In this document: positions 31,548-43,680 of the stretch, in pieces | How the letters are laid out: the number at the start of each line of letters is the position of its first letter | Position numbering within the stretch: the first letter of the stretch is position 1 | DNA from: Zygaena filipendulae | Taxonomy: Eukaryota > Arthropoda > Insecta > Lepidoptera > Zygaenidae | Direction: 5' to 3' | Assembly (NCBI GenBank): GCA_907165275.2 | Contig: OU015665.1 | Span: 2,852,001-2,916,000 of the forward strand | DNA: 64,000 bases | Position numbers and translations under genes: made by a program | The notes under the pieces: model-generated | The model's input: the letters and a program-made list of their open reading frames with translations, nothing else | What the model was told of the DNA's origin: nothing | Databases searched by the model: none

Positions 31548-33477
31548 TTAGTATACAATATATTCCACCGAGCTATGACCGTAGCGCATTTCCCGGATAT
31601 GTTTTAACAGGTATGTGCGACGTGCGATGGCTATTGTCACCGAGGGAAGACATTATCAGGGAATATTCCGGGATATTCCGGAGAACATTTCCAAATTCTC
31701 CGGCCGTCTGCGACGTAATTACTGCTGCGGGGCTCTTCCGCCGTCGGTTACACGGCAAGATGGATTTAATCACGATTCTGATGAAAGGTCGAACGCTCGT
31801 AGGTACCCGAGCTTAAAATGTAATTAATAATTATCAAGCCTAATATATTATCAAGACTGCGGCTCCCCTAAATCAGAAGTAATGAGCAACGTCAAATTGC
31901 TGGCTTACCGGAAATGACGTCGCCGTTTGTCCTTCTTAGAATTTGATCCATTTACTCGATTCCCAAAATATACGGCAAAGGATGATAATTCCTTCACCTA
32001 GAAGGCGCTACGTCGCGAAACCATTGAACAGCTTTCCATTGCGGCCCCCAAACGGATTATTCTATTCACTTCCCAGTTCCCAGTCCCTTTGTAAACTGCG
32101 GAGCTTGTTTTCGTGACAAAGTTACAGGATTTCAATTTAAGGCGACGTATAACGCAAAACTCGCAAAACCGCAAAAATAAAATCAAATTAAAAGAAAAAG
32201 TGACAAGATACCAGTGCCAAGTTGAAAAGGGCAAAAAAGCTTTGGTGTAATTTCACTTCTTGGATTGGAAATTGTCTGTATTTCATATGTGCGTTTTTTT
32301 TTCAGATTTACAGGATTAATATGCTTCTAAAAACTGCTATTTATATTTTTATGTAAATGTATTTATGAAAATCTAATGTATTATACGCGATATACGAGTC
32401 GAGTATGTCTACTCCATTCCGAAGCTGACTATAGACAGTCAGTTAGTTGTCCTTTTGTCTTATCCACCCTTACCCATTGGGATCCTACATAATAGTCAAG
32501 TTGTTATCACGTATCTAAACAATATTGAATATCGATACAGTATTGCTTAGATAACCGCTATCAAGTTGACTTATGTAGGTATATAACAATAATATTTATT
32601 CCTTCCAAAGCTTTTCAATTTGTACTGCAGAAATGATTATTTTTTTATTGACATCAGATCCAAAGAGTGCGAAATTTAACTCTAACAGATATCTCGATTA
32701 CTGAACCGGAAATCGTGTAAAAGACGATCCTCGATGCTAATGCATCTGTTTTGCACAAATCTAATCTGTGCGATGCAACGGGTCCAGTTCACTATCGCAA
32801 TTTCCGAACCGATGGGAAAATCTCGTTTGGCCGTCGATTTCTGATTCGATTCCAAACTGAATAGATTGCTTGAATGGCTTCGTAATTTATTCTGATTCGT
32901 ACGAAAAGCAAGTCGTGGCACTCTCCAATGTCTATGCAGTTTCATTTCGCGGCAAACTGATATTTAGTCTATTTACCTACATAATATTCATAAGAACTCA
33001 ACAACCGAATACCTACATTCCTTGATAAGAAATTGCGTTTGTCTTAGATCTTACGTCTTGAATGTCACCTTGATTTAGGTATCTTATTTTTATAACGATG
33101 CAATGACGTCAAAGTGAAGCCAAAATTACTAAAACTAAAATTCTTGTCATCTATTCATATTTTTTCTGGTAGGTACATAACTGGTTATACTGTATATCTA
33201 ATAAATTATGTAATAAGTAATAGTATATAATAGTACAGCTACTTTAAAACTCGTAAAACATTGGATTGTTTCTTATATCTTTGTGTTACCTCATGATGTT
33301 TCATTGCCATCTCGATTGTTTGTGATTTTGTTAGATACAAGTATTCGTTAGTCATAGCAGTGCAGGGAACAGAAAATCCAATTTACAGACTCGGGAGTCG
33401 GCATCGAGCCTCCACCTTCGATAAAGGAGGCGAGATTTAGTCAGTGGTTTTATAAAACGACTACTTATCGACTTGTT
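31548..33477. other. 1.9 kb of apparently single-copy DNA
   Basis: 31570-31830 and 31860-32160 are notably GC-richer than average, with overlapping open frames on both strands but no domain. The minus frame 32682-32945 (87 codons) is also unrecognised. Confidence 0.35.
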
Positions 33478-33515
33478 CTCTGCGTTGATTTGGGAGTTCC
33501 CGCGGGAACTCCGTG
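33478..33515 (+). repeat. Family H head fragment
   Basis: CTCTGCGTTGATTTGGGAGT, then TCCCGCGGGAACTCCG. Confidence 0.5.
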
Positions 33516-33983
33516 AAATCCGTCCTTAGCTGACTTATACTCTCCATAAACTATTTAACTGCCTTTTAAGTCACGTAGTTGGTGAGCGAGTTTTCGCTTT
33601 TATATTATAAAACGATTTTAAGCCAGCGTGTGACCATCAACGACGTTATTTTTTGATAGTGTCTCGATGTTTTTTTTTACGTTTTATTTGAAACTAACGT
33701 AATAAAGTACTTAAGTATGTATAGGTCACTGAGTAGGGTTTAACCTTTGCGTGTCTGCTGAGTATTCGGCCTCCTTGGTAGCTAAGCATCGGGGTAGAAC
33801 TAGTTATGACCGACCCGACAACCAATTGCTCCGTTTTATTATTTATAACCTCTTTTAAAATAGAGTGGACGAGGTTGATGTTATGACTGCGTAATATAAG
33901 ATTTAACTTGTTTTTGTTACTTGATGCCAATCTTTGTTACTTGTATTTACTAGGTATATGAATAATAGCTGGTTCGCCTATTA
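33516..33983. other. Stretch without a recognised feature
   Basis: A 78-codon minus-strand open frame (33694-33930) has no recognisable domain. Confidence 0.3.
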
Positions 33984-34439
33984 TATTATAATTTTTAATA
34001 CAGTTGCTCAAAAAGTGGCGTATTGCAGGGACGTTTAGCGTTCGGGATGTGGGCTAATAACATACTCGAGCTTTTTGTTTACCTTTCCCGAACTCGTGCG
34101 TTCTCTTTGCCAACTGTCAAATGGCGACACGACTTTGACACACTTTTTTGCATTGCGAAACGTACGTTTCGCATTACTAATACGACTAGCGCCATCTCTT
34201 GATCACAGTTGGAACTTAGTTGAGTTTGTTGTGTTTTTGATATTTTATTAAATTTCTTCATTTTTTTCGCAACTGTATTAAAAATAGTTGTTCAGTACAC
34301 GTGCGGAACCGTCATTGCAACTAGTTCCGACTGTCAACCCTCACCTTCGGCTGCGCCTCGGCTCGGGTAGACATATGTCGGAACTCTTTGCAATGACAGG
34401 CTTTCCGCACTTATAATGAAATATACTATTAATCCACAT
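33984..34439 (+). mobile_element. Family M3 composite, copy 1
   Basis: Part a (33999-34277) has inverted ends TACAGTTGC / GCAACTGTA and is flanked by TTAA on both sides (33995-33998, 34278-34281), as for piggyBac-type elements. Part b (about 34285-34430) has inverted ends around GTGCGGAA / TTCCGCAC and TCATTGCAA / TTGCAATGA. The 456-bp segment appears identical, in reverse, to 38618-39073. A 60-codon open frame inside occurs only because the repeat is conserved. Confidence 0.85.
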
Positions 34440-35529
34440 TGTGTGGGGGACCTGAGCTCAGTAATCAGGCATTTAAAACTTCTGCTAATATTCTTGAGAG
34501 AGAAAAATTGTGTAAAATTGTGTCCCACCAAAAACATTTTCATGTAAAATGTTGCCAAGACGAGACCATGTCGTAAAGTTATCAGATCTCATGTAGAGCA
34601 AGCTGAAAATTGATTAACCCCAAAAAAAACAATCTGATCGATAACGGCACGTAATTTGCTGCAGTAGCCACGAATGCGCATTACCATAATAGTTTAAGTC
34701 TTAAATCACACGGTAATTTGAATGTTCACTTCACTTCTCCATCTATACGGCTTCTATTGTGACTAGAACATTAATTTCGCCAGTGTCAAATTGTGGATTT
34801 AACACAAAGGAGTTATGTGGTGTAATTCGAAGTCTATCGATAAGACAATTATCAATTTATCATGTTCAGTCTTCAGTAAGTACGATATGTGTATCAGTAC
34901 TTAAACATATAGGGCAAGGCACTTCTGGATGGCGGTATTTGTTGAATCAACAAAACATTTTTAAAAGCAGCTTTTTTATTAGAAACGCAGAAAGTTTCTA
35001 ATTACTTTAGAACATACCTAGATAAAAAAAATAAAAAGTGTTTTTCCCCATCATTAATTTTATTTAAATCTAATAATTTTTTCGTAAATATCGACATACC
35101 TATACAAAAAGATCACAATACAAACAAAAAAGATATCGTAATATCTCAGATTTTATGACCAAAGACATTTTAATTTTTTTACAAGAACAAAAATAACAAG
35201 AAAACTCTAAGAAGACATGCAAGAAAACATTGTAGAGACATTTTGTATATTATTTTCTTGCCGGTAGTTGCTTCACCTCGGGCGTCGGGGGAAGATCATT
35301 GTGCGGACTCTACAGTGGTTTTCCTTTGGTGTTGGTATCGTAAAAGAATATAGAGCATGCTTTATTAGGGTCCTTTTATTTTATATGTGTCCTTTCATTA
35401 CTCATGGCAGCATAAAAAGGTACAAGCGTATAACAATTTATATTCCGTATAACAATTTTTACTGTCGTTTGGTATCGGTCGCCTCGTGATCCTAGTTTGG
35501 AGTCCCTTTTTGTTATTTATTGTTACATA
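34440..35529. other. 1.1 kb without a recognised repeat or gene
   Basis: Short open frames (34759-35001, 35268-35489) without domains. Apparently single-copy. Confidence 0.35.
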
Positions 35530-35745
35530 ATACATATTATAAAACAAAGTCCTCCGCCACGTCTGTCTGTCTGTTTGTCTGTCTGTTCGCGATAAACTCA
35601 AAAATTACTGAACAGATTTTCATGCGGATTTCACCAATAGATGGAGTGATTCAAGAGGAAGGTTTATATGTATATGTAGTACACCCTGCAATTCCCGCAG
35701 GAACTCCGAAATTATCACGGGAGAAACCTCAAGGGACAGCTAGTT
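35530..35745 (-). repeat. Family H copy, tail type 4
   Basis: On plus: AAGTCCTCCGCCACGTCTGT, a CTGT-rich run, GTGATTCAAGAGGAAGGTTT, CAATTCCCGCAGGAACTCCG and GGGACAGCTAGTTT. The tail type is shared with 38032 and 61164. Confidence 0.8.
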
Positions 35746-36144
35746 TGTTATATTTAAATTTCTGTATTAGACCTGTATGTATTGTATATTATGTAATGGA
35801 ATTTGTCAATTTATTAATATTTAATATACAAAGTGTTTTCAAAACGGTTTGAAAAGAAGTCCCTATTTGGTTTTGGGCCTCCATTTTCTATTGCTGTAAA
35901 CAACCATAGAGTAAGTTGGTATACTTTTGTATACGTTTCTGCTGAAACAATTATAAAAAAAACATCAAGCAATATCCGAAGCTACAACAAACCCGTAACA
36001 CATTCGTGCCTCTGCAAGCGAGTAACGTATTAAATTTTATCTTACGAAAACAATTACTTAAACAAACAGCTATTTAGCTTTTCATTAATTAATCTGACAT
36101 TATACAACATCTTGTACACGGTAAAAAGCCACAATGATTAAATA
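35746..36144. other. A+T-rich stretch without a recognised feature
   Basis: No repeat family or domain was recognised. Confidence 0.3.
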
Positions 36145-36350
36145 CTAGGTGTTCCCTGCGGTTTCACTTGTGGTAATTTAGAAATTCCTGCAGGAATTCC
36201 GGGACAAAAAGTACTCTATGTGACTCAGGACTACCGTAGCTTCATATAAGTGAAAGAATCTTTAAAATCGGTTCAGTAAATCCAGAGATTACCCCCTACA
36301 ACGTCACAAATTCACAATCTGACAAACTTCACCTCTTCTTTATAATGTTA
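36145..36350 (+). repeat. Family H copy, tail type 3
   Basis: ACTAGGTGTTCCCTGCGGTT, then TTCCTGCAGGAATTCCGGGA, GTGACTCAGGACTACCGTAG, AAATCGGTTCAGTAAATCC and ACAACGTCACAAATTCAC. Confidence 0.8.
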
Positions 36351-36524
36351 GCATACAGTAGGTATAGATGTAGTATTTAGTAATTTAGGTTTGCCTAATG
36401 CGCAAGGTATGCACATATTATGCTTGTCCATTTGTTTTCTATGAGTTCCTGTGTTCATCTGTTTACGATGATTCTATTTTGGGTTGAGTGCACAAGATTT
36501 TTTTTTGAAATTTGTCAATTTGAC

Positions 36525-36857
36525 CAATTGGGTATTTTCCAAGGTATGAAAATCAAAATTCTAATTAGTCCGTCAGTTAGAAAATAAAAAAATAATTGAC
36601 ACGTATTTTTTGCTTTTTCAATTTAATGAAAATGAACATAGATAAAGCGCATTTAAGTTTAGGGTGGGGGACTCGTGACGTCAATATTCATTATAAGCCC
36701 CATACAAACTGCACCGGGTTGTGACGTCACGCGAAATTTCAACTCAATGTATCTCCGTTATTTTTTGATTACGTAAAAAAAGAAAAAATACGTGTCCAAT
36801 ATTTTTTACTAATCTACCCGACGGACTAAAAAAAAAATTTTGTCAAGTAGCCAATTG
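36525..36857 (+). mobile_element. Family M1 MITE
   Basis: CAATTGGGTATTTTCC at the left, GTCAAGTAGCCAATTG at the right. Contains AATTAGTCCGTCAGTTAG, two TGACGTCA sites (36676-36683, 36722-36729) and CGTGTCCAATATTTTTTAC. Same subtype as 56319. Confidence 0.85.
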
Positions 36858-37099
36858 ACTTGCGCCAGTGCACAATATTTAAATAAAATACGGCCCACGA
36901 TAAAGTTCTACAAAAACAGTTTTCCCCGTTTGCCCTTAAAAGTTTTTTCTCCAAAAAATGCACTTACAATGTCTATGGCATGCATACAGAATATTTATTT
37001 GTGATTTTTTCGCTGCCTAGTGCGTTTGAAACTGTGTACGGCGTGTGGTATGCGAGGAATACCGTCGGTTATAAATGAATAGAATGAAGAGCTGGTGTA

Positions 37100-37418
37100 A
37101 ATAGTACATTGTTATCCTAGGGGTGAAAGTAACTCCCGAGGATAACACTGTGCTTTTCATTACGAATGCAAGGAAAGTCAAAATAAAAATAGGAATTAGC
37201 TAAAGAAAAAAATGAGTGAATTTTATTTTACATAAATCAACCATTAGGTGTGCTACTGGCCAGTAAGTATGCCCCCTATGACATAAAAAAAAAACTTGAG
37301 TTTCTGCAGTATCCAGCTGTCAGTTGAAAGCGATTCTCCCAAGGGCTGAAAAGTGTTACTTTCCACCCGCTTCTCAGGCAACTTCAGACCTACTTTCCGA
37401 GTATGAGTAATGAAAATG
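37100..37418 (-). mobile_element. Family M2 deletion derivative
   Basis: Ends match full-length M2 (AATAGTACATTGTTATCCTA; CCGAGTATGAGTAATGAAAA). The internal hairpin is cleanly missing: GTAACT runs straight into CCCGAGGATAACACTG. Much of the middle is replaced by an S1 SINE tail (37244-37295). Confidence 0.8.
37244..37295 (+). repeat. S1 SINE 3' tail fragment inside M2
   Basis: ACCATTAGGTGTGCTACTGG, then ATGCCCCCTATGACATAAAA. Only the last ~50 bp of S1 are present. Confidence 0.7.
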
Positions 37419-37423
37419 TTTTT

Positions 37424-37857
37424 TTAATACAGTTGCTCAAAAAGTGGCGTATTGCAGGGACGTTTAGCGTTCGGGATGTGGGCTATTACATACTCGAGCT
37501 TTTTGTTTACCTTTCCCGAACTCGTGCGTTCTCTTTGCCAACTGTCAAAAATGGCGACACGACTTTGACACACTTTTTGCATTGCGAAACGTAGGTTTCG
37601 CATTACTAATACGACTAGCGCCATCTCTTGATCACAGTTGGAACTTAGTTGAGTTTATTGTGTTTTTGATATTTTATTAAATTGCTTAATTTTTTCGCAA
37701 CTGTATTAAAAATAGTTGTTCAGTACACGTGCGGAACCGTCATTGCAAAGAGTTCCGACTGTCAACCCTCAACCTTTGGCTGCGCCTCGGCTCGGGTAGA
37801 CATATGTCGGAACTCTTTGCAATGACAGGCTTTCCGCACTTGTAATGAAATATACTA
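37424..37857 (+). mobile_element. Family M3 composite, copy 2
   Basis: Part a 37428-37705 with TTAA on both sides (37424-37427, 37706-37709); part b follows to about 37855. It differs from copies 1 and 3 at several sites (for example GCAAAGAGTTCCGAC instead of GCAACTAGTTCCGAC). It sits directly beside M2. Confidence 0.85.
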
Positions 37858-38031
37858 TTTTACACCTACTTTTGGTTAGCATGATGCTCGCAGGAGCGTA
37901 GTTGCACTGTTGAGATTACTATAAAAAATCTTGAATCTACCGAGATTGAAACCGTATCTATAGTTGATCCGGGTATAACCTACCTACCTATCTTAATAAA
38001 TTTGTACCTACCAAGTATTATTATTTTTGTT

Positions 38032-38215
38032 ACTAGCTTTCCTCGATTTCGGAGTTGTGGCGGGGATTCAAGGATAAAATATAAGTATAAACCTTCCTCT
38101 TGAATTACTCTATCTATTTAATTGGTGAAAGCCGCATGAAAAGCCGTTCAGTACTTTTTAGTCTATCGCGATCAGACAGACAGACGCGGTGGAGGACTAT
38201 GTTTTATAATAATAT
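38032..38215 (+). repeat. Family H copy, tail type 4
   Basis: CTAGCTTTCCTCGATTTCGG (head with an internal deletion), AACCTTCCTCTTGAATTACT, GCATGAAAAGCCGTTCAGTA, CAGACAGACAGACGCGGTGG. Confidence 0.75.
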
Positions 38216-38617
38216 GTAGTGATTGCAATACGACTTGCGTATTAAGTATACGTAATTGCTCGTGCCTACATATGTAAATTCTTCAAAAATAAAATACAAT
38301 ATAAAAATAACTCTTTACATCCTGTCTATACCAAACTGAAAGATCAGAAATTCCATTGCAATTTGCAATCGGCGTTCTACTTTACCACTTGAGTTTCTGT
38401 TTTCTATTATTTGTGTCGGTTTGTGAAATGCTCGTTGTGTGATAAAAAGTTAAACGAATTAAGAACTTTCTCCTTTTTCTTTTAAAGCTGTTAATACAGT
38501 CGCTGTGTCGAACGAAACAGTCGTTTTATTGATAGTAACATATGGGTTTTCCGATATAAAGGCGTGATTAAGTTAAACGGTCTCATGAAACGGATGATGT
38601 ATATATACGCGTATTTT
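38216..38617. other. Apparently unique A+T-rich DNA
   Basis: No repeat or coding motif was recognised. Confidence 0.3.
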
Positions 38618-39073
38618 ATGTGGATTAATAGTATATTTCATTATAAGTGCGGAAAGCCTGTCATTGCAAAGAGTTCCGACATATGTCTACCCGAGCCGAG
38701 GCGCAGCCGAAGGTGAGGGTTGACAGTCGGAACTAGTTGCAATGACGGTTCCGCACGTGTACTGAACAACTATTTTTAATACAGTTGCGAAAAAAATGAA
38801 GAAATTTAATAAAATATCAAAAACACAACAAACTCAACTAAGTTCCAACTGTGATCAAGAGATGGCGCTAGTCGTATTAGTAATGCGAAACGTACGTTTC
38901 GCAATGCAAAAAAGTGTGTCAAAGTCGTGTCGCCATTTGACAGTTGGCAAAGAGAACGCACGAGTTCGGGAAAGGTAAACAAAAAGCTCGAGTATGTTAT
39001 TAGCCCACATCCCGAACGCTAAACGTCCCTGCAATACGCCACTTTTTGAGCAACTGTATTAAAAATTATAATA
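38618..39073 (-). mobile_element. Family M3 composite, copy 3 (inverted twin of copy 1)
   Basis: Part a 38780-39058 with TTAA on both sides; part b on the left. Read in reverse it appears identical to 33984-34439 across all 456 bp compared, including short flanks (ATTAATCCACAT and ATTATAAT) beyond the element. Confidence 0.85.
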
Positions 39074-42000
39074 GTAGTAAAATTATAATAGTCCTCTTTT
39101 CCCTTTCCCTCCTCCACCTTTTCCTCTCACAAGTTACCAATTTTTTTTTTATGTAAGAGTAATTAGCGAAAATATCCAGTAACATACTTGCGAACAAATT
39201 ATAAAATGTACCTAGCTACATACAAGTTTGATTAAGGTTTGGCGAAAAAACAGATTTTTATTTTCTATTGCAAAAGTTATTTACTCCCAGTCCCAACACA
39301 GTTACTACGATACTCTGCAACTACAAGTGATCAATTAGCATACAAGTATTTATAGACGGTAAACTAAATAAATCTCGGCAAGAAATACGATATTTGAATG
39401 ATCCAATCATGTACAAACCTATAACCAACCAAAGCGACAACGGTGAGTCGTTGGCAACATTAAATATAGTTAAATAATATGTAGAACAAAGATTTATTTT
39501 TTTGTTAAATTTACCCCAATGGGAAGGCAAAGGAAGCTAAGTCCATACAGCCAATTCAGAATTTTTATTTTTTTTGGAAGTCGGTTAAAACGACAACCTC
39601 CCGATGAACGCCCTATTTCATCTTATTTCACTGTTTCCACACACTGTTCATCCCTAATGGATAACTATTATGCAAAATCCACCACATTCACATAATATAT
39701 TGCAAAACAAAGAAATAAAACTGAGTCCGTCACTGCTAAAATCCCGCCAAAAGCTACCAGAATAAAGATAATAATAATTATAATCACTATAGAATTTTAA
39801 TTTTGGCCACTTTTAGAATATATCAAATCCAGGAATAGAACAATAATTTAGAATACAGACCTTGATTTCTTCTATTTATTTATGAACTTTCGCTTATTAC
39901 GTACTTTAGGTGGCGTCAAGTTTTTATTAGCTTCGTTCTAAAGTTTGCTGTAGTTTAGTGTAGAGCTCAACTCTACAGGCTCTCTACGGAGCTATATAGC
40001 CGAATGCCCTAGATTAGCTTGAGACAAATATTATCATTTTATCATAAGAAAACCGCTATTGCGAAACTTCAATGTCAAAATAGAAAGGTTATGTAAAACA
40101 GAAAATTCCATCAACGTATATGAGAGACGCTTCAAATCAGAAAGGACAAAGTTGTTGACAGGTGAAAGCCGGAACGAACACACGCGTCTTCGTTATTGCA
40201 GTCACCTTTCAGCATCTATTTTGAACACTGAGCAGGAAACTGGTTCTCGAGAGAACCGGGTTTTAACTTGGGGTTTGATATTACATTGCCATTGGCGTTT
40301 CACCATAATTAAAAAAGTGAAGAGATTTTTATTACTAAGAAACATTGTCATTGCCATATTAAAATAATAGAGGGCATTATTAAAGAAGAAAAAGATGAAA
40401 TGGACAAAAATAACGAATACCGAATTGGATTTCTTTTCCTGCAATTGTCACAATAAAATGGGTGTTGTATTATCAAACAGCCAAAGATCGAAAGACTGGC
40501 AAGAGACAAATTAAATTGGGCAAGATATATGGCCACTATTACAGTAATTGAATCGATACCTAGTTATTGTGTGGGCGTGGTGAGTGCTTGCGACGCGGTT
40601 CGCAACTAAAGCCGGTAAATAAATACAACTGAATTGGCAATATACCTATACAGGGTTACAGGTTAAGTCGATCTAGATCCTTTAAGAGGTTGTAGTTTCC
40701 ATCATTTCTGACTTATTTGATTCTAAAGAAGTTTTCACTTCAAAGAAAAGGAAAAACCGCACTCATATAATAATGTTGGTATTAGCTCAGAGCAACACAG
40801 AATCTCCCTTTTTTGAAGTTAGTTAATAAAAACTCATTGTTTCAACCATAAGACGTCTGTGTACATTCATTATTATTAATTATAGTTCATTGTTCGTATG
40901 TATGTTATTGTTAAGATACGTACCTAATACCTACATACACATTGTTGTCAGGTCTATATACCTACACTTAACGTGCGAATCCACCCACAAAAGATAACGT
41001 TGTTTCTAAATAACATGTGTTGGGTTACAAAAATATTGTGTGTGTCATTTATTAAGTTCTAAATCACGGGCAAAAGTCGACTTTGAAAAATGGCTCGATT
41101 CGTTGGTCAATTGTGCGGAATTGAGTTTACCGATCAATTAATCAATATCCGACACGGTCGGTGGTCGCGTTCAATAATAAGTTTATAAATCTCTCCGCCT
41201 GCCGCGTGGGGAAAATAATCGCTTTTTAAAGATTTATCTCATTTGATAGAATTCTAACGCATTTTACACCTGACTTTGACACCCGGAAAAGGGTGGCCGT
41301 TGAGAGTAACAACTGGGGTTCGAAGCAATAAACGCGCCTGTATTTGCATACGACGCGGTGAAAAAAAAAATGCGTAGGTAACAAAAATGAGTTTCAGAAA
41401 AAATAAGGCGCACCGCGCAGAGTGTGCTTTGGACTCGCAGTGAAACAGAATGATAAAAAAGCGCGTAGCGTTTTAATTTGTTGCCATGTGACGGTTAGTA
41501 GATAATACATACTCGTATTTTTTATAGGTACCTACTTCATAATTTTATTTTTATTTTGAGACGTAACTTTTGAGCTCTCTGGCAACTTTTTCTTTGTTAT
41601 GTTCGAATTTCTTGTTATATTTTAATATAGTTACATATATTTTTTCATAATGAAACAAAAAGTAGTTCTAGCTGAATGATGTGACTAGTAACCTCTTGGG
41701 ACTCAAACTTTATTTATTGTTTTTTTTTTTAGTTTTTCTTCTTGTGTGTTCTGTTTAGGTAATTGATACGAAAATTGTGTTGATTATAATTTTAAAACAG
41801 CTGTCCTTTTCAGATTCGTTCGGGAATCTACATGTAAGTAATAAACCGGAATGAAAAATCCTGTTATATCTTTGTCCTATCTTCTACTCTTTAAAAATCT
41901 TCTAAAAAATCTCAATGAATTCTTCCATTTCAGATAGAATCTATAAAAGAACAAAAAAAAAATAGATTTTCTTACACAATGAATAATAATGAAAAGAAAG

Positions 42001-42913
42001 CAATTTTCTTGTCTAATCGAACGGAACGCAATCATAAAAAGGCTTGATTTCAATGAAAATAACTAGCTACCTACCTATATTTTAATACCTGCGGTTTCTC
42101 GAAGAATTTTATGGTGAAGCCAGAATCCAATCTGTGATTTGATTGTGTGACTTGAGTACCCAGTACAATGTACATCCATGGCAAATAGAACCTAGGAATA
42201 TGATTGTTACATTTTTTTTTATAGTTAACAGGCTAGGCGTTTAATTTCACCTCTCACTCTCTCACCTCTCATATTATTTATATAGTGATGAATATTTAAA
42301 CACATTTTATATAATTCTGCACAATATTTCGCGTGCAGAAAATTTTATTTCTTATAAGGTTTCCAAATTTTTAAGAAATTTAGCAAGGTCCAAACACTTC
42401 ATTCCTTCGGTCCGGTCGTGACTGCTAAGGTCCAAAAACAACGAACAATATTAGACAACGATTGAAAATGGACACATTGTTAAAGCTCCAAAAAAGGAAA
42501 TATAATATATTTTATCGTTTTGTATAGAGCAAACAGGAACCCTTTCTTTAATTTTTTATTCGTTTTATCATCGGTTTCAGCAGATACGGTAAAAACCATG
42601 TTCCGAGGTAAATATTTTATTAAGCATAGGTACACAGGTCATTAAAAGTGTACTTTCCCCTTTTAATCTTTCGCATAATCTCTTTATACAACGTAATGTC
42701 ATTACTCGTCTCCTGTACCGCCTACACACAATATCGATCTAATTTTGTGTAAAATTGCTGTTACAAGTCATAAGATTTCTCTACACAAACGAAGCAAATT
42801 AGGTGTTTTAGGTTATCTCAACAAATATAGCTGTATCAATATTAAGTTTTCTTAAAATGTAATTTGTTTTAGATATTCCTCTCGAATATAATAAATAATA
42901 CTCATACATGTAT
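39074..42913. other. Longest repeat-poor stretch of the window
   Basis: 3.8 kb with almost no recognised repeat except a scrap near 39577 (GGAAGTCGGTTAA). A pyrimidine-rich run lies at 39092-39128. An open frame at 40059-40367 (102 codons) has no recognisable domain. 41100-41220 and 41280-41470 are GC-richer. This is the best place to look for conserved regulatory DNA or unrecognised exons. Confidence 0.4.
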
Positions 42914-43060
42914 ATCAACCCGCGTTAGTTTCGGAATTCCCGCAGGAACTATTTTTTTTTTAATAAGAATAGCATAAATTACGCCTAAAATACTCCGTGA
43001 AAGTTCTGTTCAAATCGGTTCAGCAGTTTCAAACATGAAACAGACAGACAGAAAAATTTG
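42914..43060 (+). repeat. Family H copy, fragmentary
   Basis: CAACCCGCGTTAGTTTCGGA, ATTCCCGCAGGAACT, a T run, then CAAATCGGTTCAGCAGTTTC and GAAACAGACAGACAG. Confidence 0.6.
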
Positions 43061-43169
43061 AAAAATTGTTTTTTTTATGTATGTACCTACCGTATATACT
43101 TTCCTATGCATCTAGTAAAAAGCAGTTAATTTGGAATTACAAACAGACGCTTAAATTTTATTTATATTT

Positions 43170-43355
43170 GGATATAGATAAGCAATAGTGTGTTAACCCA
43201 CACTGGAGAAATTTTGAGTAAATCGTGTTTTAAAAGTAGGAGCGCCATTTTGTGTCAACATATTTTATGTTCAATATTTAGTTACATATTTAAGCAATGT
43301 AATAAGGTAAACACACAAAAATTGTGGGTTAACATGTTATTGCTTATCTGCGTCC
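43170..43355. mobile_element. Family M4 MITE
   Basis: Ends GGATATAGATAAGCAATAGT and TTGCTTATCTGCGTCC are inverted. ATTT flanks both sides (43166-43169, 43356-43359). It contains GTGTGTTAACCCACACTGG and GAGCGCCATTTTGTGT, and is internally shorter than 11193. Confidence 0.85.
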
Positions 43356-43680
43356 ATTTATAGGACACAGTATGACGAGAAAAGAGCTAGCCAAATTTGC
43401 AGCGGTGCGGGATAACGTTTTTGGCAATCGCTTCCCTGCGACACGTATAATGTTGCAAATTGCGTAAGACAAACTACTTTCTGAAGTAAAGTTACGGAAA
43501 ATATTTTTCTATTTTAACGCAAAGTACTTTAAGGGTTGTATTTAGTATGTGCTCGAAGTGAATGAGATGTATGGTGTGAAGACTTATAAATGTGGAACTG
43601 GAAGGTGTGCAAAGCTCGTTGGAAATAAAGATCTTTATAGTAGTTGCTTATAACACCGGTATACAGGCGGTAAAATTTGA
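43356..43680. other. Apparently unique sequence left of the palindrome
   Basis: No repeat was recognised. A short open frame (43592-43798) runs into the palindrome and has no domain. Confidence 0.35.

Noticed and set aside
34079..34261. 60-codon frame identical to 38796-38978
   Set aside because: Identity follows from the inverted M3 pair; the frame lies across a MITE terminus and has no domain.
35520..35852. 110-codon open frame
   Set aside because: It runs through a minus-strand family H copy (35530-35745); the frame is a by-product of the repeat.
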